From: Octadecabacter dasysiphoniae
GTDB taxonomy: Bacteria > Pseudomonadota > Alphaproteobacteria > Rhodobacterales > Rhodobacteraceae
NCBI RefSeq assembly: GCF_021532615.1
Contig: NZ_JAKGAQ010000005.1
Location: 62,001 to 126,000 of the forward strand
DNA length: 64,000 bases
Reading direction: 5' to 3'
Made by a program: the position numbers and the translations under genes. Below the pieces are notes generated by a model. The model was not told where the DNA came from and searched no databases. It was given only the letters and a program-made list of their open reading frames with translations. Below, one piece after another: positions 18,240 through 27,886 of this stretch (the first letter of the stretch is position 1; each line of letters begins with the position of its first letter).

Positions 18240-19624
18240 TTTGGGCCGATCATGTCTTCTGGGCGCACGACACGGTCGAATGTTTCTTCGTCGACAAACC
18301 CCAGAGCGACCGCTTCTTCGCGCAAGGTGGTGCCGTTTTTATGCGCCGTCTTGGCGACCTTCGTGGCGTTGTCGTACCCGATTTCAGGGGCCAGTGCTGT
18401 CACCAGCATCAGGGATTCCTTCATCAGTTTGTCGATGCGTGCCTCGTTGGCTTCGGTGCCTTTCAGCATCCGATCGGTAAAGCTGTCGGTGACATCGCCC
18501 AAAAGCTGCATGGATTGCAGCAGGTTATAGGCCATCATGGGGTTATAAACGTTCAATTCAAAATGCCCTTGTGAACCTGCAAATCCAATCGCCGCATCAT
18601 TGCCCATGATGTGGGCGCAAACCTGCGTCATGGCTTCGGCTTGGGTCGGGTTCACTTTGCCGGGCATGATGGAACTGCCCGGTTCGTTTTCCGGCAGGAT
18701 CAATTCACCAAGGCCGGAACGGGGGCCGGACCCGAGGAACCGCATGTCGTTTGCGATTTTATAGCATGCCATGGCCGTCGTTTTGATCGCGCCAGACATG
18801 AAGACCATCGCGTCATGCGCGGCGAGTGCTTCGAATTTGTTGGGTGCAGTGACAAACGGCAGGCCCGTGATGTCGGCCATATGTGCGGCAACCGTCGTGT
18901 CCCAACCCTTGGCGGTGTTCAATCCGGTGCCCACGGCGGTACCACCTTGGGCGAGTTCATAGATACCGGGCAGTGCCATCTTGATGCGTTCGATCCCGTT
19001 GCGGATTTGCATGGCGTAGCCGGAAAATTCCTGCCCCAAGGTCAGCGGTGTCGCGTCTTGGGTATGGGTGCGGCCGATCTTGATGATGTCCTTGAACGTC
19101 TCTGCTTTGGCTTCGAGTTCGGCGGCAAATTTTTCCAACCCCGGCAGCATTACATCACGCGCTGTCATCGCAGCGGCGATGTGCATGGCCGTGGGGAAGG
19201 TGTCGTTAGATGACTGACCCATGTTGCAGTGATCATTTGGGTGGACAGGCGATTTAGATCCAATTTCACCACCGAGGATTTCAATCGCGCGGTTTGAAAT
19301 CACTTCGTTGGAATTCATGTTGGATTGCGTGCCAGACCCGGTTTGCCAAACGACAAGCGGGAAGTGATCGTCAAGCTTGCCGTCGATAACTTCGCCCGCC
19401 GCTTCTATCATCGCGTCTGCCAGTTTCGCGTCCAGTTTGCCGGACGCTTTGTTGGCCATCGCACAGGCCTGTTTGATCACGCCGAGTGCGCGCACGATTG
19501 CAACAGGCTGTTTTTCCCATCCAATGGGGAAATTCATCAACGAACGCTGGGTTTGTGCACCCCAATAACGATCGGTGGGGACCTCAAGTGGGCCAAAGCT
19601 GTCGGTTTCTGTGCGTGTGCTCAT
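18236..19624 (-). CDS. fumC: Class II fumarate hydratase
   Basis: FumC interconverts fumarate and malate in the TCA cycle without an iron-sulfur cluster. The 462-residue protein shows the superfamily signature [11 protein letters not shown], the [15 protein letters not shown] substrate-binding segment and the B-site [14 protein letters not shown]. The length is typical. It leads a unit with DUF4169 and a ribbon-helix-helix protein through 4-bp overlaps. Confidence 0.97.
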   Translation of the reverse strand: MSTRTETDSFGPLEVPTDRYWGAQTQRSLMNFPIGWEKQPVAIVRALGVIKQACAMANKASGKLDAKLADAMIEAAGEVIDGKLDDHFPLVVWQTGSGTQSNMNSNEVISNRAIEILGGEIGSKSPVHPNDHCNMGQSSNDTFPTAMHIAAAMTARDVMLPGLEKFAAELEAKAETFKDIIKIGRTHTQDATPLTLGQEFSGYAMQIRNGIERIKMALPGIYELAQGGTAVGTGLNTAKGWDTTVAAHMADITGLPFVTAPNKFEALAAHDAMVFMSGAIKTTAMACYKIANDMRFLGSGPRSGLGELILPENEPGSSIMPGKVNPTQAEAMTQVCAHIMGNDAAIGFAGSQGHFELNVYNPMMAYNLLQSMQLLGDVTDSFTDRMLKGTEANEARIDKLMKESLMLVTALAPEIGYDNATKVAKTAHKNGTTLREEAVALGFVDEETFDRVVRPEDMIGPK

Positions 19625-19703
19625 GTCAATATCCTAGCGGTATACGGTTGCATGCCGTTTAGCGCCGCAAGGCCTCGCCTGCAACGGCACAAGTGATCTG
19701 AAA

Positions 19704-20183
19704 TTATTTGCGGAACTGGTCCAGGCTGACGACATCTGCGTCTTTCTTGGGCGCGTCTTCCGGTTCTGCCATGACATCCATCGGGGCTTCTGGTGCGTCA
19801 CCTTCTTCGTCATCATCATCGTCGTTGGTTTCAAACCGCAGGCCGAATTCTACGGATGGATCGACAAAGGTTTTGATCGCGTCATAGGGCACATACAGTG
19901 GTTCGGGGCTGTCACCAAAGGACAACGTGATACCAAAACCTTGGTCAGTGACGGTCAGGTTTTCGTATTGATGTTGCACAACAATCGTCATTTCACCGGG
20001 ATAGCGGTCAGACAGCCAATCGGCCAATTCCACGTCCGGGTGTAACGTGTCGAAGGTCACAAAGAAGTGGTGCGCACCGGGCAGGCCATTGGCTGCGATG
20101 TCTGTCAAAACCTCATAGATCAGCCCTCGCATCGCTTTGTGCATCAGGTTGCCATAATCAATGGTCTGATTGGAATTGGACAT
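19704..20183 (-). CDS. sspB: SspB-like ClpXP adaptor protein
   Basis: SspB tethers substrates, notably ssrA-tagged proteins, to the ClpX unfoldase. The 159-residue protein has the alphaproteobacterial SspB fold region (about 5-125). An acidic linker (DDDDDEE) follows, then a short C-terminal DVVSLDQFRK tail that resembles the ClpX-binding motif. I chose ATG 20183 (MSNSNQTIDYGNLM); a start at 20219 would add 12 unrelated residues. It is downstream of chrA by 71 bp. Confidence 0.88.
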   Translation of the reverse strand: MSNSNQTIDYGNLMHKAMRGLIYEVLTDIAANGLPGAHHFFVTFDTLHPDVELADWLSDRYPGEMTIVVQHQYENLTVTDQGFGITLSFGDSPEPLYVPYDAIKTFVDPSVEFGLRFETNDDDDDEEGDAPEAPMDVMAEPEDAPKKDADVVSLDQFRK

Positions 20184-20254
20184 GGCTGAGGGCTCCCTAG
20201 AAGCGGCTAACCACAGCATACGAGATTCGGGGGCAGATTAAAGGGGCCGATTGG

Positions 20255-21493
20255 CTATGTGACGCCCCAAAGGCCGATACCGGCCAGCGCTATGACGCCA
20301 AGGGTAAGCGTCAGCGGTAGTTTTCGCCAGATCAGCAGGGCCGCGGCCAGTGCCGTCAGCGCCGCAGCGGTGGCGTTAAAGCTGGACCATACTGGGGTAA
20401 TGATCGCGATGGGTCCGTCGGGTGTTGTGACCTCATCAAACATCACATGCAGGGCGAACCACACTGATAGATTGGCGATAACACCGACAACCGCGGCCGT
20501 GATGGCGGCCAATCCCGCACGGATGCGGGGATAACCATCCAGCCAGTCGATCATCGGGGCGCCCGCGAAAATCCAAATAAAACAGGGCACAAACGTGACC
20601 CACAGTGTCATCAACCCCGCCAAAACGCCTAATATCCAGCCACCTTGGGCAAGTCCGGCCAGTATGCCGCTGAACTGCGTCACCAAGATCAGCGGACCGG
20701 GGGTGGTTTCGGCCAAGCCGAGCGCGTCGATCATCTGGGCGGTAGACAGCCAGCCATAATCGGTCACGACGGCTTGTGTCATATAGGCCAGAACCGCGTA
20801 AGCGCCGCCAAACGTCACCACCGCAAGTTTTGAGAAAAACAATCCAAGCGCCAAAAGGAATGTCGCACCAAGGGCCCAAGCGGCCAACAAGGGCAAGGCC
20901 CAGAGAACCGCGCCAACAGCGACGGGGGCAACGGATTGGCGCCACGGCAGTTCAGTTTTCAGGTGTGTGTGATCTGCGCACGTTATCGCGCCCCAAATCG
21001 CAGCAGCACCAATCACGATGGGGAACGGCAGGTTGAACAAAAACAGGGACAAGAACGCAGCAATAGCAATGATGCGGTGATCCGTGCGCCCCAATGCTTT
21101 GCCCAACAGGCGCAGGATCGCCTGCACCACAATGATGATCACGGTGGCCTTGATGCCAAGGAATGCGGCCTGAACAATCGGCAGTGCGCCCAAAGATGCA
21201 TAGGCGAAGGCCAGCGCGGCAATCAGGATCGCGCCGGGCAGCACGAACAACCCGCCCGCGATCAGCCCGCCGCGAATGCCGTTTAATTTCCAGCCCGCGT
21301 AGGTTGCCAGTTGCATGGCTTCGGGGCCGGGCAACATCATGCAAAACGACAGCGCCTTGAGGAAATCAGGCTGCGACAACAGTGGGCGGTCTTCGACCAG
21401 TTCTTTTTGCATCAGCGCGATTTGTGCGGCTGGCCCACCAAAAGACAAACACCCGATACGCCCAAAAACACGGATCATGTCGGCGGTCGTCAT
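20255..21493 (-). CDS. chrA: Chromate efflux transporter
   Basis: This 412-residue membrane protein of the CHR family has two homologous halves. The first contains FGGPAAQIALM and LPGPEAMQLATYAGW, and the second FGGAYAVLAYM and ETTPGPLILVTQF. About ten hydrophobic segments are visible. ChrA proteins export chromate using the proton gradient. The start overlaps the stop of the ChrB-like gene by 4 bp, so the two form a chrB-chrA operon. Confidence 0.92.
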   Translation of the reverse strand: MTTADMIRVFGRIGCLSFGGPAAQIALMQKELVEDRPLLSQPDFLKALSFCMMLPGPEAMQLATYAGWKLNGIRGGLIAGGLFVLPGAILIAALAFAYASLGALPIVQAAFLGIKATVIIIVVQAILRLLGKALGRTDHRIIAIAAFLSLFLFNLPFPIVIGAAAIWGAITCADHTHLKTELPWRQSVAPVAVGAVLWALPLLAAWALGATFLLALGLFFSKLAVVTFGGAYAVLAYMTQAVVTDYGWLSTAQMIDALGLAETTPGPLILVTQFSGILAGLAQGGWILGVLAGLMTLWVTFVPCFIWIFAGAPMIDWLDGYPRIRAGLAAITAAVVGVIANLSVWFALHVMFDEVTTPDGPIAIITPVWSSFNATAAALTALAAALLIWRKLPLTLTLGVIALAGIGLWGVT

Positions 21494-22287
21494 GGCGTAC
21501 CTCCAAAGCTGGCGTGGGTTTCATCCACGCCGTCGCGGGCCCATCGGTACAGGGCGTCATACATCGGCAGGGCGGCGTCCAGTTGCGTGTGATCATCGCG
21601 GTGCATGCGCGATAGCCCCACAGATAATGCCAGCAATCCGGCGGCCTGTGGGATGTCGGTTGTTCCTGTATCCGCCGCACGAACAATCTGCGCCATGCGA
21701 TCCAAAGCGACAGTACGCAGATCAAACGCATCCAACATGGCATCAAATGTACAAAGATCGCCGTGATGGCTGAACGCAACGTCGGGGATATCAAAAGGTG
21801 TCGCACCGTAACAGTCCGCGACGCCAGCGGCCTGTTCGGGGCTTACGAACAGAAATTCAGCATCGGCATCCACAAACCGGCGGATCAGCCATGGGCAGGC
21901 GATGCGATCAATCTTGGGGCGGTGGCGTGTGACCCAAAGGTTGGTGTCAGGCAGCGCCGCGAACGGAATGCGCGGGGTGTTCGGCGTGTCGCGCCACCCA
22001 TACATCCCGCCCGTGAGGTATTCAGCAGCAATCCCGCGCCCGCGCAGCCGCGACGTCAAACCTTGGCTGAGTTTGATGCCCTGTTGGCAGGTGATCACAC
22101 AGGCCCGCCCGTTCAGGCGTGCGATCAATCCTTCAAGGTCTGTGTGCGGATGGCGGAATGATCCGGGGATCAGGAACGGATCTTTGGCAAAGTCGGGATC
22201 GATGGATATGTCGACGATCACAGGGCAATCGGGCAGGCCGATCAGACGCATCAATTGTTTACAGGTGATTTCGTTTGGGGCAGCCAT
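21490..22287 (-). CDS. Rhodanese-ChrB fusion protein, chromate resistance
   Basis: This 265-residue protein joins a rhodanese-like domain (about 10-105, with Cys67 in TCQQGIKLS at the expected active-site loop) to a ChrB C-terminal domain (about 115-250, recognisable by RHRPKIDRIACPWLIRRF). ChrB regulates or supports chromate resistance in other bacteria, where its N-terminal part is different. I chose the ATG at 22287 with GGAG at good spacing; ATG 22293 is an alternative. It precedes chrA with a 4-bp overlap. Confidence 0.85.
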   Translation of the reverse strand: MAAPNEITCKQLMRLIGLPDCPVIVDISIDPDFAKDPFLIPGSFRHPHTDLEGLIARLNGRACVITCQQGIKLSQGLTSRLRGRGIAAEYLTGGMYGWRDTPNTPRIPFAALPDTNLWVTRHRPKIDRIACPWLIRRFVDADAEFLFVSPEQAAGVADCYGATPFDIPDVAFSHHGDLCTFDAMLDAFDLRTVALDRMAQIVRAADTGTTDIPQAAGLLALSVGLSRMHRDDHTQLDAALPMYDALYRWARDGVDETHASFGGTP

Positions 22288-22393
22288 GTGCATGTCTCCG
22301 GTAGGATAGGAACATGCGAACGTCTGGCCGAAGCCTCACGGGGTGTTCGCGGTGAACCCCATGTCGTATTTGTGCAAGGCCTTGCGCGCGCCG

Positions 22394-23557
22394 TCAAGTG
22401 TGGACGCGCAGGGTTTCCAGCCCGTGAAAATGGTAGGTGTCACCATATGTGGGTGCTTGGGCCATTTTAAGGGTCGGGCAACGCGTGAACAGAACCTGCA
22501 ACGCCACGCGAAGTTCAAGCCGCGCCAGCGGTGCGCCGACACAGAAATGGATACCACCGCCGAACGCCACGTTCACCGGGCCTTTTCGGGCGGGGTCAAA
22601 GGTATGAGGATCAGGGTAGGGCGCAGGGTCGCGATTGGCCGCACCGAGCAGGCATTTAACTGTGTCACCGCGCTTGAAGGGGTGGCCGAACAGTTCGCAA
22701 TCCTCGATCACGTGGCGATCAAACATATGCAGCGGCGGATCAAAGCGAAGAGCCTCCTCTACGATCTTTTCGTCCGCGTGTCGGATGTCGCGTTCCAGTA
22801 GTGTTTTGACTGTATTGCCAAGGGTGTGCACCGTGGCTTCATGGCCCGCATTCAACAGAAGGATGCAGGTTGTGATCATTTCGTCCGTGCTTAGCCTTTC
22901 ACCGTCTTCTTCTGCGGCAATCAACTGGGTGATCAGATCATCGGCGGGGGCTGTGCGCCGTGTTTCAATGTGGGCGCGCATGAAGGTCACGAAAGCCTGT
23001 GTCGCGGCAATCGCGCGATCCTCAACGGCGCGGCTGCGGCCTGTGACATACATCGCAACCATCGCGTTGGACCACGCCAAAAGATCATCACAGCGCTCTT
23101 CCGGCACACCCAAAAGCCGCGCAATGATAACAACGGGCACGATGCGGGCATAGGCCGTGAGAAGATCAAATTCGCCCTGCGGAAACCTATCGATCAGCCC
23201 GTGGCACAGTGTGTCGATTTCCGGTTCAAGGGCGGCAATGCGGCGCGATGTGAACGCGCGCAGAACCAAACCGCGCAGCCGCGTGTGGCGTGGCGGGTTC
23301 AGTTCCAGCATGGAATGGGCCTCCACCGCGTAAAACGGTTTCAGGTGGTCGGGAATAGCGGGCGCAAATTCTGGCGGAACCTCGCGGCCCAATCGTTTGT
23401 CTTTTAAACAGGCTGCAACGGCGGCGTGGGACACGGAACAAACCGCCCCGTAGTCGTCCCAATAAAACAAATCACCCACGGCGCGGGCGCGGTCATAAAA
23501 TGGATAGGGGTCTTGCACGAATGCAGGATCGGTAGGCGATTGGGACAGGTGTTTCAT
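22394..23557 (-). CDS. Cytochrome P450 (soluble bacterial type)
   Basis: This 387-residue P450 has the I-helix AGHEAT (237-242), the ExxR in EEALRFDPP (Glu268, Arg271) and the heme loop FGGGIHFCVGAPLARLE with Cys339. Size and motifs match soluble class I bacterial P450s that need ferredoxin and ferredoxin reductase, neither of which is next to it. ATG 23557 is preferred over a TTG at 23593. Only 11% or so of the residues are recognisable motifs shared with the P450 at 16000, so the two are not recent duplicates. Substrate unknown. Confidence 0.93.
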   Translation of the reverse strand: MKHLSQSPTDPAFVQDPYPFYDRARAVGDLFYWDDYGAVCSVSHAAVAACLKDKRLGREVPPEFAPAIPDHLKPFYAVEAHSMLELNPPRHTRLRGLVLRAFTSRRIAALEPEIDTLCHGLIDRFPQGEFDLLTAYARIVPVVIIARLLGVPEERCDDLLAWSNAMVAMYVTGRSRAVEDRAIAATQAFVTFMRAHIETRRTAPADDLITQLIAAEEDGERLSTDEMITTCILLLNAGHEATVHTLGNTVKTLLERDIRHADEKIVEEALRFDPPLHMFDRHVIEDCELFGHPFKRGDTVKCLLGAANRDPAPYPDPHTFDPARKGPVNVAFGGGIHFCVGAPLARLELRVALQVLFTRCPTLKMAQAPTYGDTYHFHGLETLRVHT

Positions 23558-23616
23558 AGGGTCTGTGATGGCAATGGTGTCTGGTCTTTGCAAGGGCGGG
23601 TTCGTAAGTTGCCTGC

Positions 23617-25344
23617 ATGTTGAACGCGCTCAAACTTCGGGTCTTGGCGGTTGCGGCCTTTTTGGTCGCGGTGGCTGTGCTGTCTTTGGGGGTGGGCTGG
23701 GTCGGCTATATGTCGGCACTTGATCAGCTGGAACAACGGGGCCGGTCCGATCTGGCGCTGGCCTCTGACCGCCTTACGGGGGAATTGGGCCGCTACCGTG
23801 AATTGGCGGTGTTGTTGGCGGATCATCCTGTTGTGGGGGACACACTGGGCGGCAACGATGCGGGCATTGCGGGCCTTTTGCGCGAAACGGCAGATAAAAC
23901 CGGAAGCCTTGATATTTTGGTGGTGTCGGCCGCGGGGCGCGAACTGGCGTCTGCGTCCGGTGAGGGCGCCGAGACACACGCCGGTGCACCCTATTTTGAA
24001 CGCGCTAATGACGGTGCTATGGGACTCTATCACCTTGTGCATGATCGCTACGGTCAACGTACATTTCTGTTCGCGGCCCCTGTGTTTTCCGACGATGGCC
24101 CTGTTATGGGCGCTGTGATTGTCGTGGTAAATGTGGACGCCGTCGAAGCGGTCTGGCGGGGTGCGCGACCAACGGTTTTCTTCACGGACGAATTGGGCGT
24201 GGCCTTTATTTCGAACCGATCTGAACTGTTGTTTATGGCGCGCGAACAGGCGCAACCCCCGCGAAATGCCACCGTTGATTATGCCGCGGATGTGCTGCGC
24301 CCGTTCATGACGCACACGATCACCGATCGGCGCGGGCGGTCTGTTTGGTCTATTGAAGGGCAGCGTTATGTCCCGCGCGAGGCGTTGCATCTGTCCTTGC
24401 CGCTGCCCGTGATCCAGATGACCGGAGAAGCCTTATTGGACGTCGCACCTGCGCAAACCTTGGCGCGTCTTCAGGCCGGTGCTGCCGCTGCGATCTGCCT
24501 TGCCTTTGGTGCCATGCTGTTTCTGGCCACAGAGCGCCGCCGCACCTTGGCTGAGGCCAATATCCGCCTTGAGGCCGCCGTTGAGGCCCGAACCGCAGAG
24601 CTGACAAAAGCGCAAAGCGATCTTGTCCAAGCAGGAAAGCTGTCCGCGCTGGGGCAAATGTCCGCGGGCATCAGTCATGAATTGAACCAGCCTCTGATGG
24701 CGATCCGCAGCTACGCCGAAAACGCCGAGGCCTTTCTTGAAAGAGGCAAGACAGACATCGCGGCGCAAAATCTAGGCCGCATTGCTGAACTGGCGCGGCG
24801 CATGGGGCGCATCATTCGCAACCTGCGTGCCTTCGCCAAACAGGAAAGCGAAGGCATGACAGACGTGGATTTGGGCGGCGCGATCAATGCAGTTTTGGAA
24901 ATCACGCAAGCACGCGCCAAGGCCAGCGATGTCGAAATTGTCTGGGATGAACCCGCCAGCGCCATAACCGTGCGCGGAGGGGAAGTGCGTCTTCAACAGG
25001 TCGTGCTGAATCTTGTGACGAATGCGATGGACGCTATGGAAGGTCAGAATTTTGCCCAACGGATCGAAATTGACGCAAAGCGCGTTGATGGTCGTGTTGA
25101 GCTTTCGGTGCGGGACACAGGCCCGGGTTTGGATGAACCGGACCGCATTTTTGATCCGTTCTATTCCACCAAGCAAGTCACATCCGACGGAACAGGGCAG
25201 GACGGGATGGGGCTGGGTTTGTCGATCTCATACGGTTTGGTGCAAAGCTTTGGCGGGATGATCCGTGGGCGCAATCACCCGCTTGGGGGTGCTGTGTTTA
25301 CGGTGACGCTGGATGCAGCCACAGCGCGCGAGGCCGCCGCGTGA
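23617..25344 (+). CDS. dctB: DctB-type C4-dicarboxylate sensor kinase
   Basis: This 575-residue kinase has an N-terminal membrane segment (about 7-30), a periplasmic sensor of the DctB double-PAS/Cache type (about 35-270), a second membrane segment (about 285-305), a coiled coil, HisKA with His354 in SHELNQPLMAIRSY, and a HATPase domain. It is closer to canonical DctB than the copy at 6449. The stop overlaps the GTG of the regulator (GTGA). The dctPQM operon follows downstream, which supports a role in sensing dicarboxylates. Confidence 0.88.
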   Translation: MLNALKLRVLAVAAFLVAVAVLSLGVGWVGYMSALDQLEQRGRSDLALASDRLTGELGRYRELAVLLADHPVVGDTLGGNDAGIAGLLRETADKTGSLDILVVSAAGRELASASGEGAETHAGAPYFERANDGAMGLYHLVHDRYGQRTFLFAAPVFSDDGPVMGAVIVVVNVDAVEAVWRGARPTVFFTDELGVAFISNRSELLFMAREQAQPPRNATVDYAADVLRPFMTHTITDRRGRSVWSIEGQRYVPREALHLSLPLPVIQMTGEALLDVAPAQTLARLQAGAAAAICLAFGAMLFLATERRRTLAEANIRLEAAVEARTAELTKAQSDLVQAGKLSALGQMSAGISHELNQPLMAIRSYAENAEAFLERGKTDIAAQNLGRIAELARRMGRIIRNLRAFAKQESEGMTDVDLGGAINAVLEITQARAKASDVEIVWDEPASAITVRGGEVRLQQVVLNLVTNAMDAMEGQNFAQRIEIDAKRVDGRVELSVRDTGPGLDEPDRIFDPFYSTKQVTSDGTGQDGMGLGLSISYGLVQSFGGMIRGRNHPLGGAVFTVTLDAATAREAAA

Positions 25345-26579
25345 CCAAATCTGTCCTGATCGTTGATGATGAACGCGACGTGCGCGAGGCCTTGGGCCAA
25401 ACGATTGAGCTGGCCGATCTGCTGGCCGTGCGTGCAGGATCGTTCATCGAAGCCAAGGATCATATCGATCCCGGTTTTGACGGCGTCATCATCACGGATC
25501 TGCGGATGCCGGGGCGTGACGGGTTTTATCTGCTGGATCATGTCCGCAAGATCGATCCTGACCTACCCGTTATTTTGCTGACCGGGGAAGGCGATATCCC
25601 TATGGCTGTCAAAGCCATGTCAGAAGGCGCCTTTGCGTTCTTGGAAAAACCTTGCGGCGCAAAGGATTTGCTGGCCGTGGTGGAAAAGGCGCTTCGGGCG
25701 CGATCTTTGGTGATGGAAAACCGCCGGTTGAAGTTAGAGCTGGATCGCGGGGATGCAGCGGCACGCATGTTGCGCGGGGTGTCGGCGGCATCGGATGCGT
25801 TGCGCGCGCGGGTGCGGGCGGTTGCGCGGGCAAACGCAGAAGTCCTGATCACCGGAGAACCGGGGACGGGAACCCCTAAAATCGCGGAAGTCATCCATTT
25901 GTTGTCAGGGGCGGCCAGCCGACCGTTCATCAAACGTCCCGCGGTGCAACTGTCAGCTGAGGATCTAACGGCGGCGCTGTCGGATGCCAAATCGGGCACA
26001 TTGTATCTGGATGAGGTCACAGCCCTTGCGCCGACGGTTCAGTTCGCGCTTCTTGATACGCTAGAGGCGGGCAGCACGGTGCGGGTTTTGTCCGGCACGT
26101 CGCGCGACATTGAAGATGAGGTCGCCCAAGGACGCTTTAACACCGATCTGTTTTACCGCCTTGATTTGATGCGCGTTCATGTGCCCGCCTTGCGCGAACG
26201 CCCCGAAGATATCCCCGTATTGTTTGCCCATTACGTCGCGCAGGCCTGTGAACAGGCGAACTTGCCCGAACCGGATGTCACAGCTGATGTTATCGCGGGC
26301 CTCATGGCGCAAGACTGGCCCGGCAATGCGCGTGCCTTGATGAACACCGCGATGCGGTTTGCCATGGGGATGGGCGAAGACGCCCTGACCAACGCGCCGG
26401 ACGTCGGGCTGGGCCTGACCGAACAGCTTGCGCAGGTTGAAAGATCATTGCTGATCGGGGCCTTGCAACGAACGCAGGGACGATCCGGCGAAGCGGCAGA
26501 AGCCCTCAAGCTGCCCCGCAAAACATTCTATGACAAACTGGCCCGCCATGGGATCAGGCCAGAAGACTATCGTGGTTAG
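25341..26579 (+). CDS. dctD: DctD-like response regulator, AAA+ motifs lost
   Basis: This 412-residue regulator has a receiver domain (Asp53 in TDLRMPG), an AAA+-like domain and a Fis-type helix-turn-helix (about 375-408, AAEALKLPRKTFYDKL). Walker A reads GEPGTGTPK (172-180): the lysine and Ser/Thr expected at 178-179 are Thr and Pro. The segment that should contain GAFTGA is missing, with about 20 residues fewer than normal before Walker B. Walker B (LYLDEV) is kept. ATP-driven sigma-54 activation is therefore unlikely. It starts with GTG, overlapping dctB. It probably controls the TRAP operon 219 bp downstream. Confidence 0.85.
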   Translation: MTKSVLIVDDERDVREALGQTIELADLLAVRAGSFIEAKDHIDPGFDGVIITDLRMPGRDGFYLLDHVRKIDPDLPVILLTGEGDIPMAVKAMSEGAFAFLEKPCGAKDLLAVVEKALRARSLVMENRRLKLELDRGDAAARMLRGVSAASDALRARVRAVARANAEVLITGEPGTGTPKIAEVIHLLSGAASRPFIKRPAVQLSAEDLTAALSDAKSGTLYLDEVTALAPTVQFALLDTLEAGSTVRVLSGTSRDIEDEVAQGRFNTDLFYRLDLMRVHVPALRERPEDIPVLFAHYVAQACEQANLPEPDVTADVIAGLMAQDWPGNARALMNTAMRFAMGMGEDALTNAPDVGLGLTEQLAQVERSLLIGALQRTQGRSGEAAEALKLPRKTFYDKLARHGIRPEDYRG

Positions 26580-26582
26580 TAC

Positions 26583-26634
26583 TGTGTGGAAATCCGCACA
26601 GTTGGCGGTAACAGACGTGTGATATTCCGCGCGA
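26583..26634 (+). promoter_or_regulatory. Paired operator-like repeats upstream of dctP
   Basis: An imperfect palindrome TGTGTGGA-AA-TCCGCACA lies at 26583-26600. A second, weaker copy of its core, GTGTGATATTCCGCGCG, lies at 26617-26633. Aligned over 17 bases, 12 match, and they are 33 bp apart, about three helical turns. This layout suits a dimeric helix-turn-helix regulator such as the adjacent DctD-like protein. No sigma-54 -24/-12 element is evident. Confidence 0.5.
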
Positions 26635-26797
26635 TCCGCAGGCGTGCTGACCCCAGATCGTCAAAAAAACCATTGAAAACAAACCATTGATTGTATCGGC
26701 TAAACCACGCTTTCACCTGCGCGGACTTTCGCCTTTGATAAGGGGGTGGTTCATCCGGGAGGGATGGGCCGATTCCAATTCCGAGGGAGGAAAACCC

Positions 26798-27811
26798 ATG
26801 AAATTTCTCATGAATGCGGCGTCTATTGCTGCGCTGACACTGTCTGCTGGTGCTGCAATGGCCGACGGCCACGAGGGCTGTGATGACGGCGAGATCGTCG
26901 TGAAGTTCAGCCACGTCACCAACACAGACCGCCACCCAAAAGGCATCGCTGCGACATTGCTGCAAGAACGTGTAAACGCTGAAATGAACGGCGTGATGTG
27001 CATGGAAGTGTTCCCGCAGTCATCTTTGTACAATGATGACCAGGTTCTCGAAGCGATGCTTCAGGGCGACGTTCAGCTGGCCGCGCCATCGCTGTCCAAG
27101 TTCGAGGCCTTCACCCGCCAGTTCCGGATTTTCGATCTGCCGTTCATGTTCACAAACATCGAAGCGGTTGATGCGTTTCAGGCGTCCGACACAGGCCAGG
27201 CCATGCTGGACAGCATGCAGCGTCGTGGTCTTCAGGGCCTTGGCTACTGGCACAACGGTATGAAGCAGATGTCGGCGAACGTGCCGCTCGCGCTGCCAAC
27301 CGATGCGGATGGCCTCAAGTTCCGCGTTCAGGCATCTGACGTTCTGGTCGCACAGATGGAAGCCATGGGCGCATCCCCGCAGCCAATGGCGTTTTCCGAA
27401 GTTTACGGCGCGCTTCAAACTGGCGTTGTCGACGGTCAGGAAAACACATGGTCCAACATCTGGGGCCAGAAGTTCTTTGAAGTTCAGGACGGCGTGACAG
27501 AAACCAACCACGGCATCATCGACTACCTTGTCGTGACGTCTGTTGATTTCCTCGACAGCCTTGAGCCTGAGGTGCGTGACCAGTTCACAACGATCCTTGA
27601 TGAAGTGACCAACACACGTAACGCAGAAGCGTTCGCCGTGAACGAGGCTGCCAAGCAGTCCATCATCGATGCGGGTGGCACTATCCTTGAGCTGACAGAT
27701 GAGCAACGCACAGCATGGGTCGAAACGATGATGCCGGTCTGGGCCCAATTCGTCGAAGACGTAGGCCAGGAAAACATCGACGCCGCACAGGCGATCAACG
27801 ACGCCCTTTAA
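26798..27811 (+). CDS. dctP: TRAP transporter substrate-binding protein DctP
   Basis: This 337-residue periplasmic receptor captures C4-dicarboxylates (succinate, malate, fumarate) and delivers them to DctQM. The first 22 residues are a signal peptide ending in AMA. The family signature region includes LKFRVQASDVLVAQM, whose Arg binds the substrate carboxylate, and GVVDGQENTWSNIWGQKF. The start at 26798 has a strong GGGAGGA upstream and gives a clean signal peptide. It is the first gene of dctPQM and lies next to the dctBD pair. Confidence 0.94.
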   Translation: MKFLMNAASIAALTLSAGAAMADGHEGCDDGEIVVKFSHVTNTDRHPKGIAATLLQERVNAEMNGVMCMEVFPQSSLYNDDQVLEAMLQGDVQLAAPSLSKFEAFTRQFRIFDLPFMFTNIEAVDAFQASDTGQAMLDSMQRRGLQGLGYWHNGMKQMSANVPLALPTDADGLKFRVQASDVLVAQMEAMGASPQPMAFSEVYGALQTGVVDGQENTWSNIWGQKFFEVQDGVTETNHGIIDYLVVTSVDFLDSLEPEVRDQFTTILDEVTNTRNAEAFAVNEAAKQSIIDAGGTILELTDEQRTAWVETMMPVWAQFVEDVGQENIDAAQAINDAL

Positions 27812-27886
27812 GGGTTTCGGTTTTCAACATTGGGATCGGCCACCGCAATGTGGCCGATCCTACGCAGCGGATAGGGGGCACGGTCC

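Noticed and set aside
22338..22386. Palindrome GCAAGGCCTTGC and a bulged inverted repeat between the ChrB-like gene and the P450
   Set aside because: They lie just after the P450 stop without a T-run and have no clear regulatory position; likely chance in GC-rich DNA.
26580..26797. Search for a sigma-54 -24/-12 promoter upstream of dctP
   Set aside because: No TGGCAC-n5-TTGC-like element was found; only the repeats reported above.
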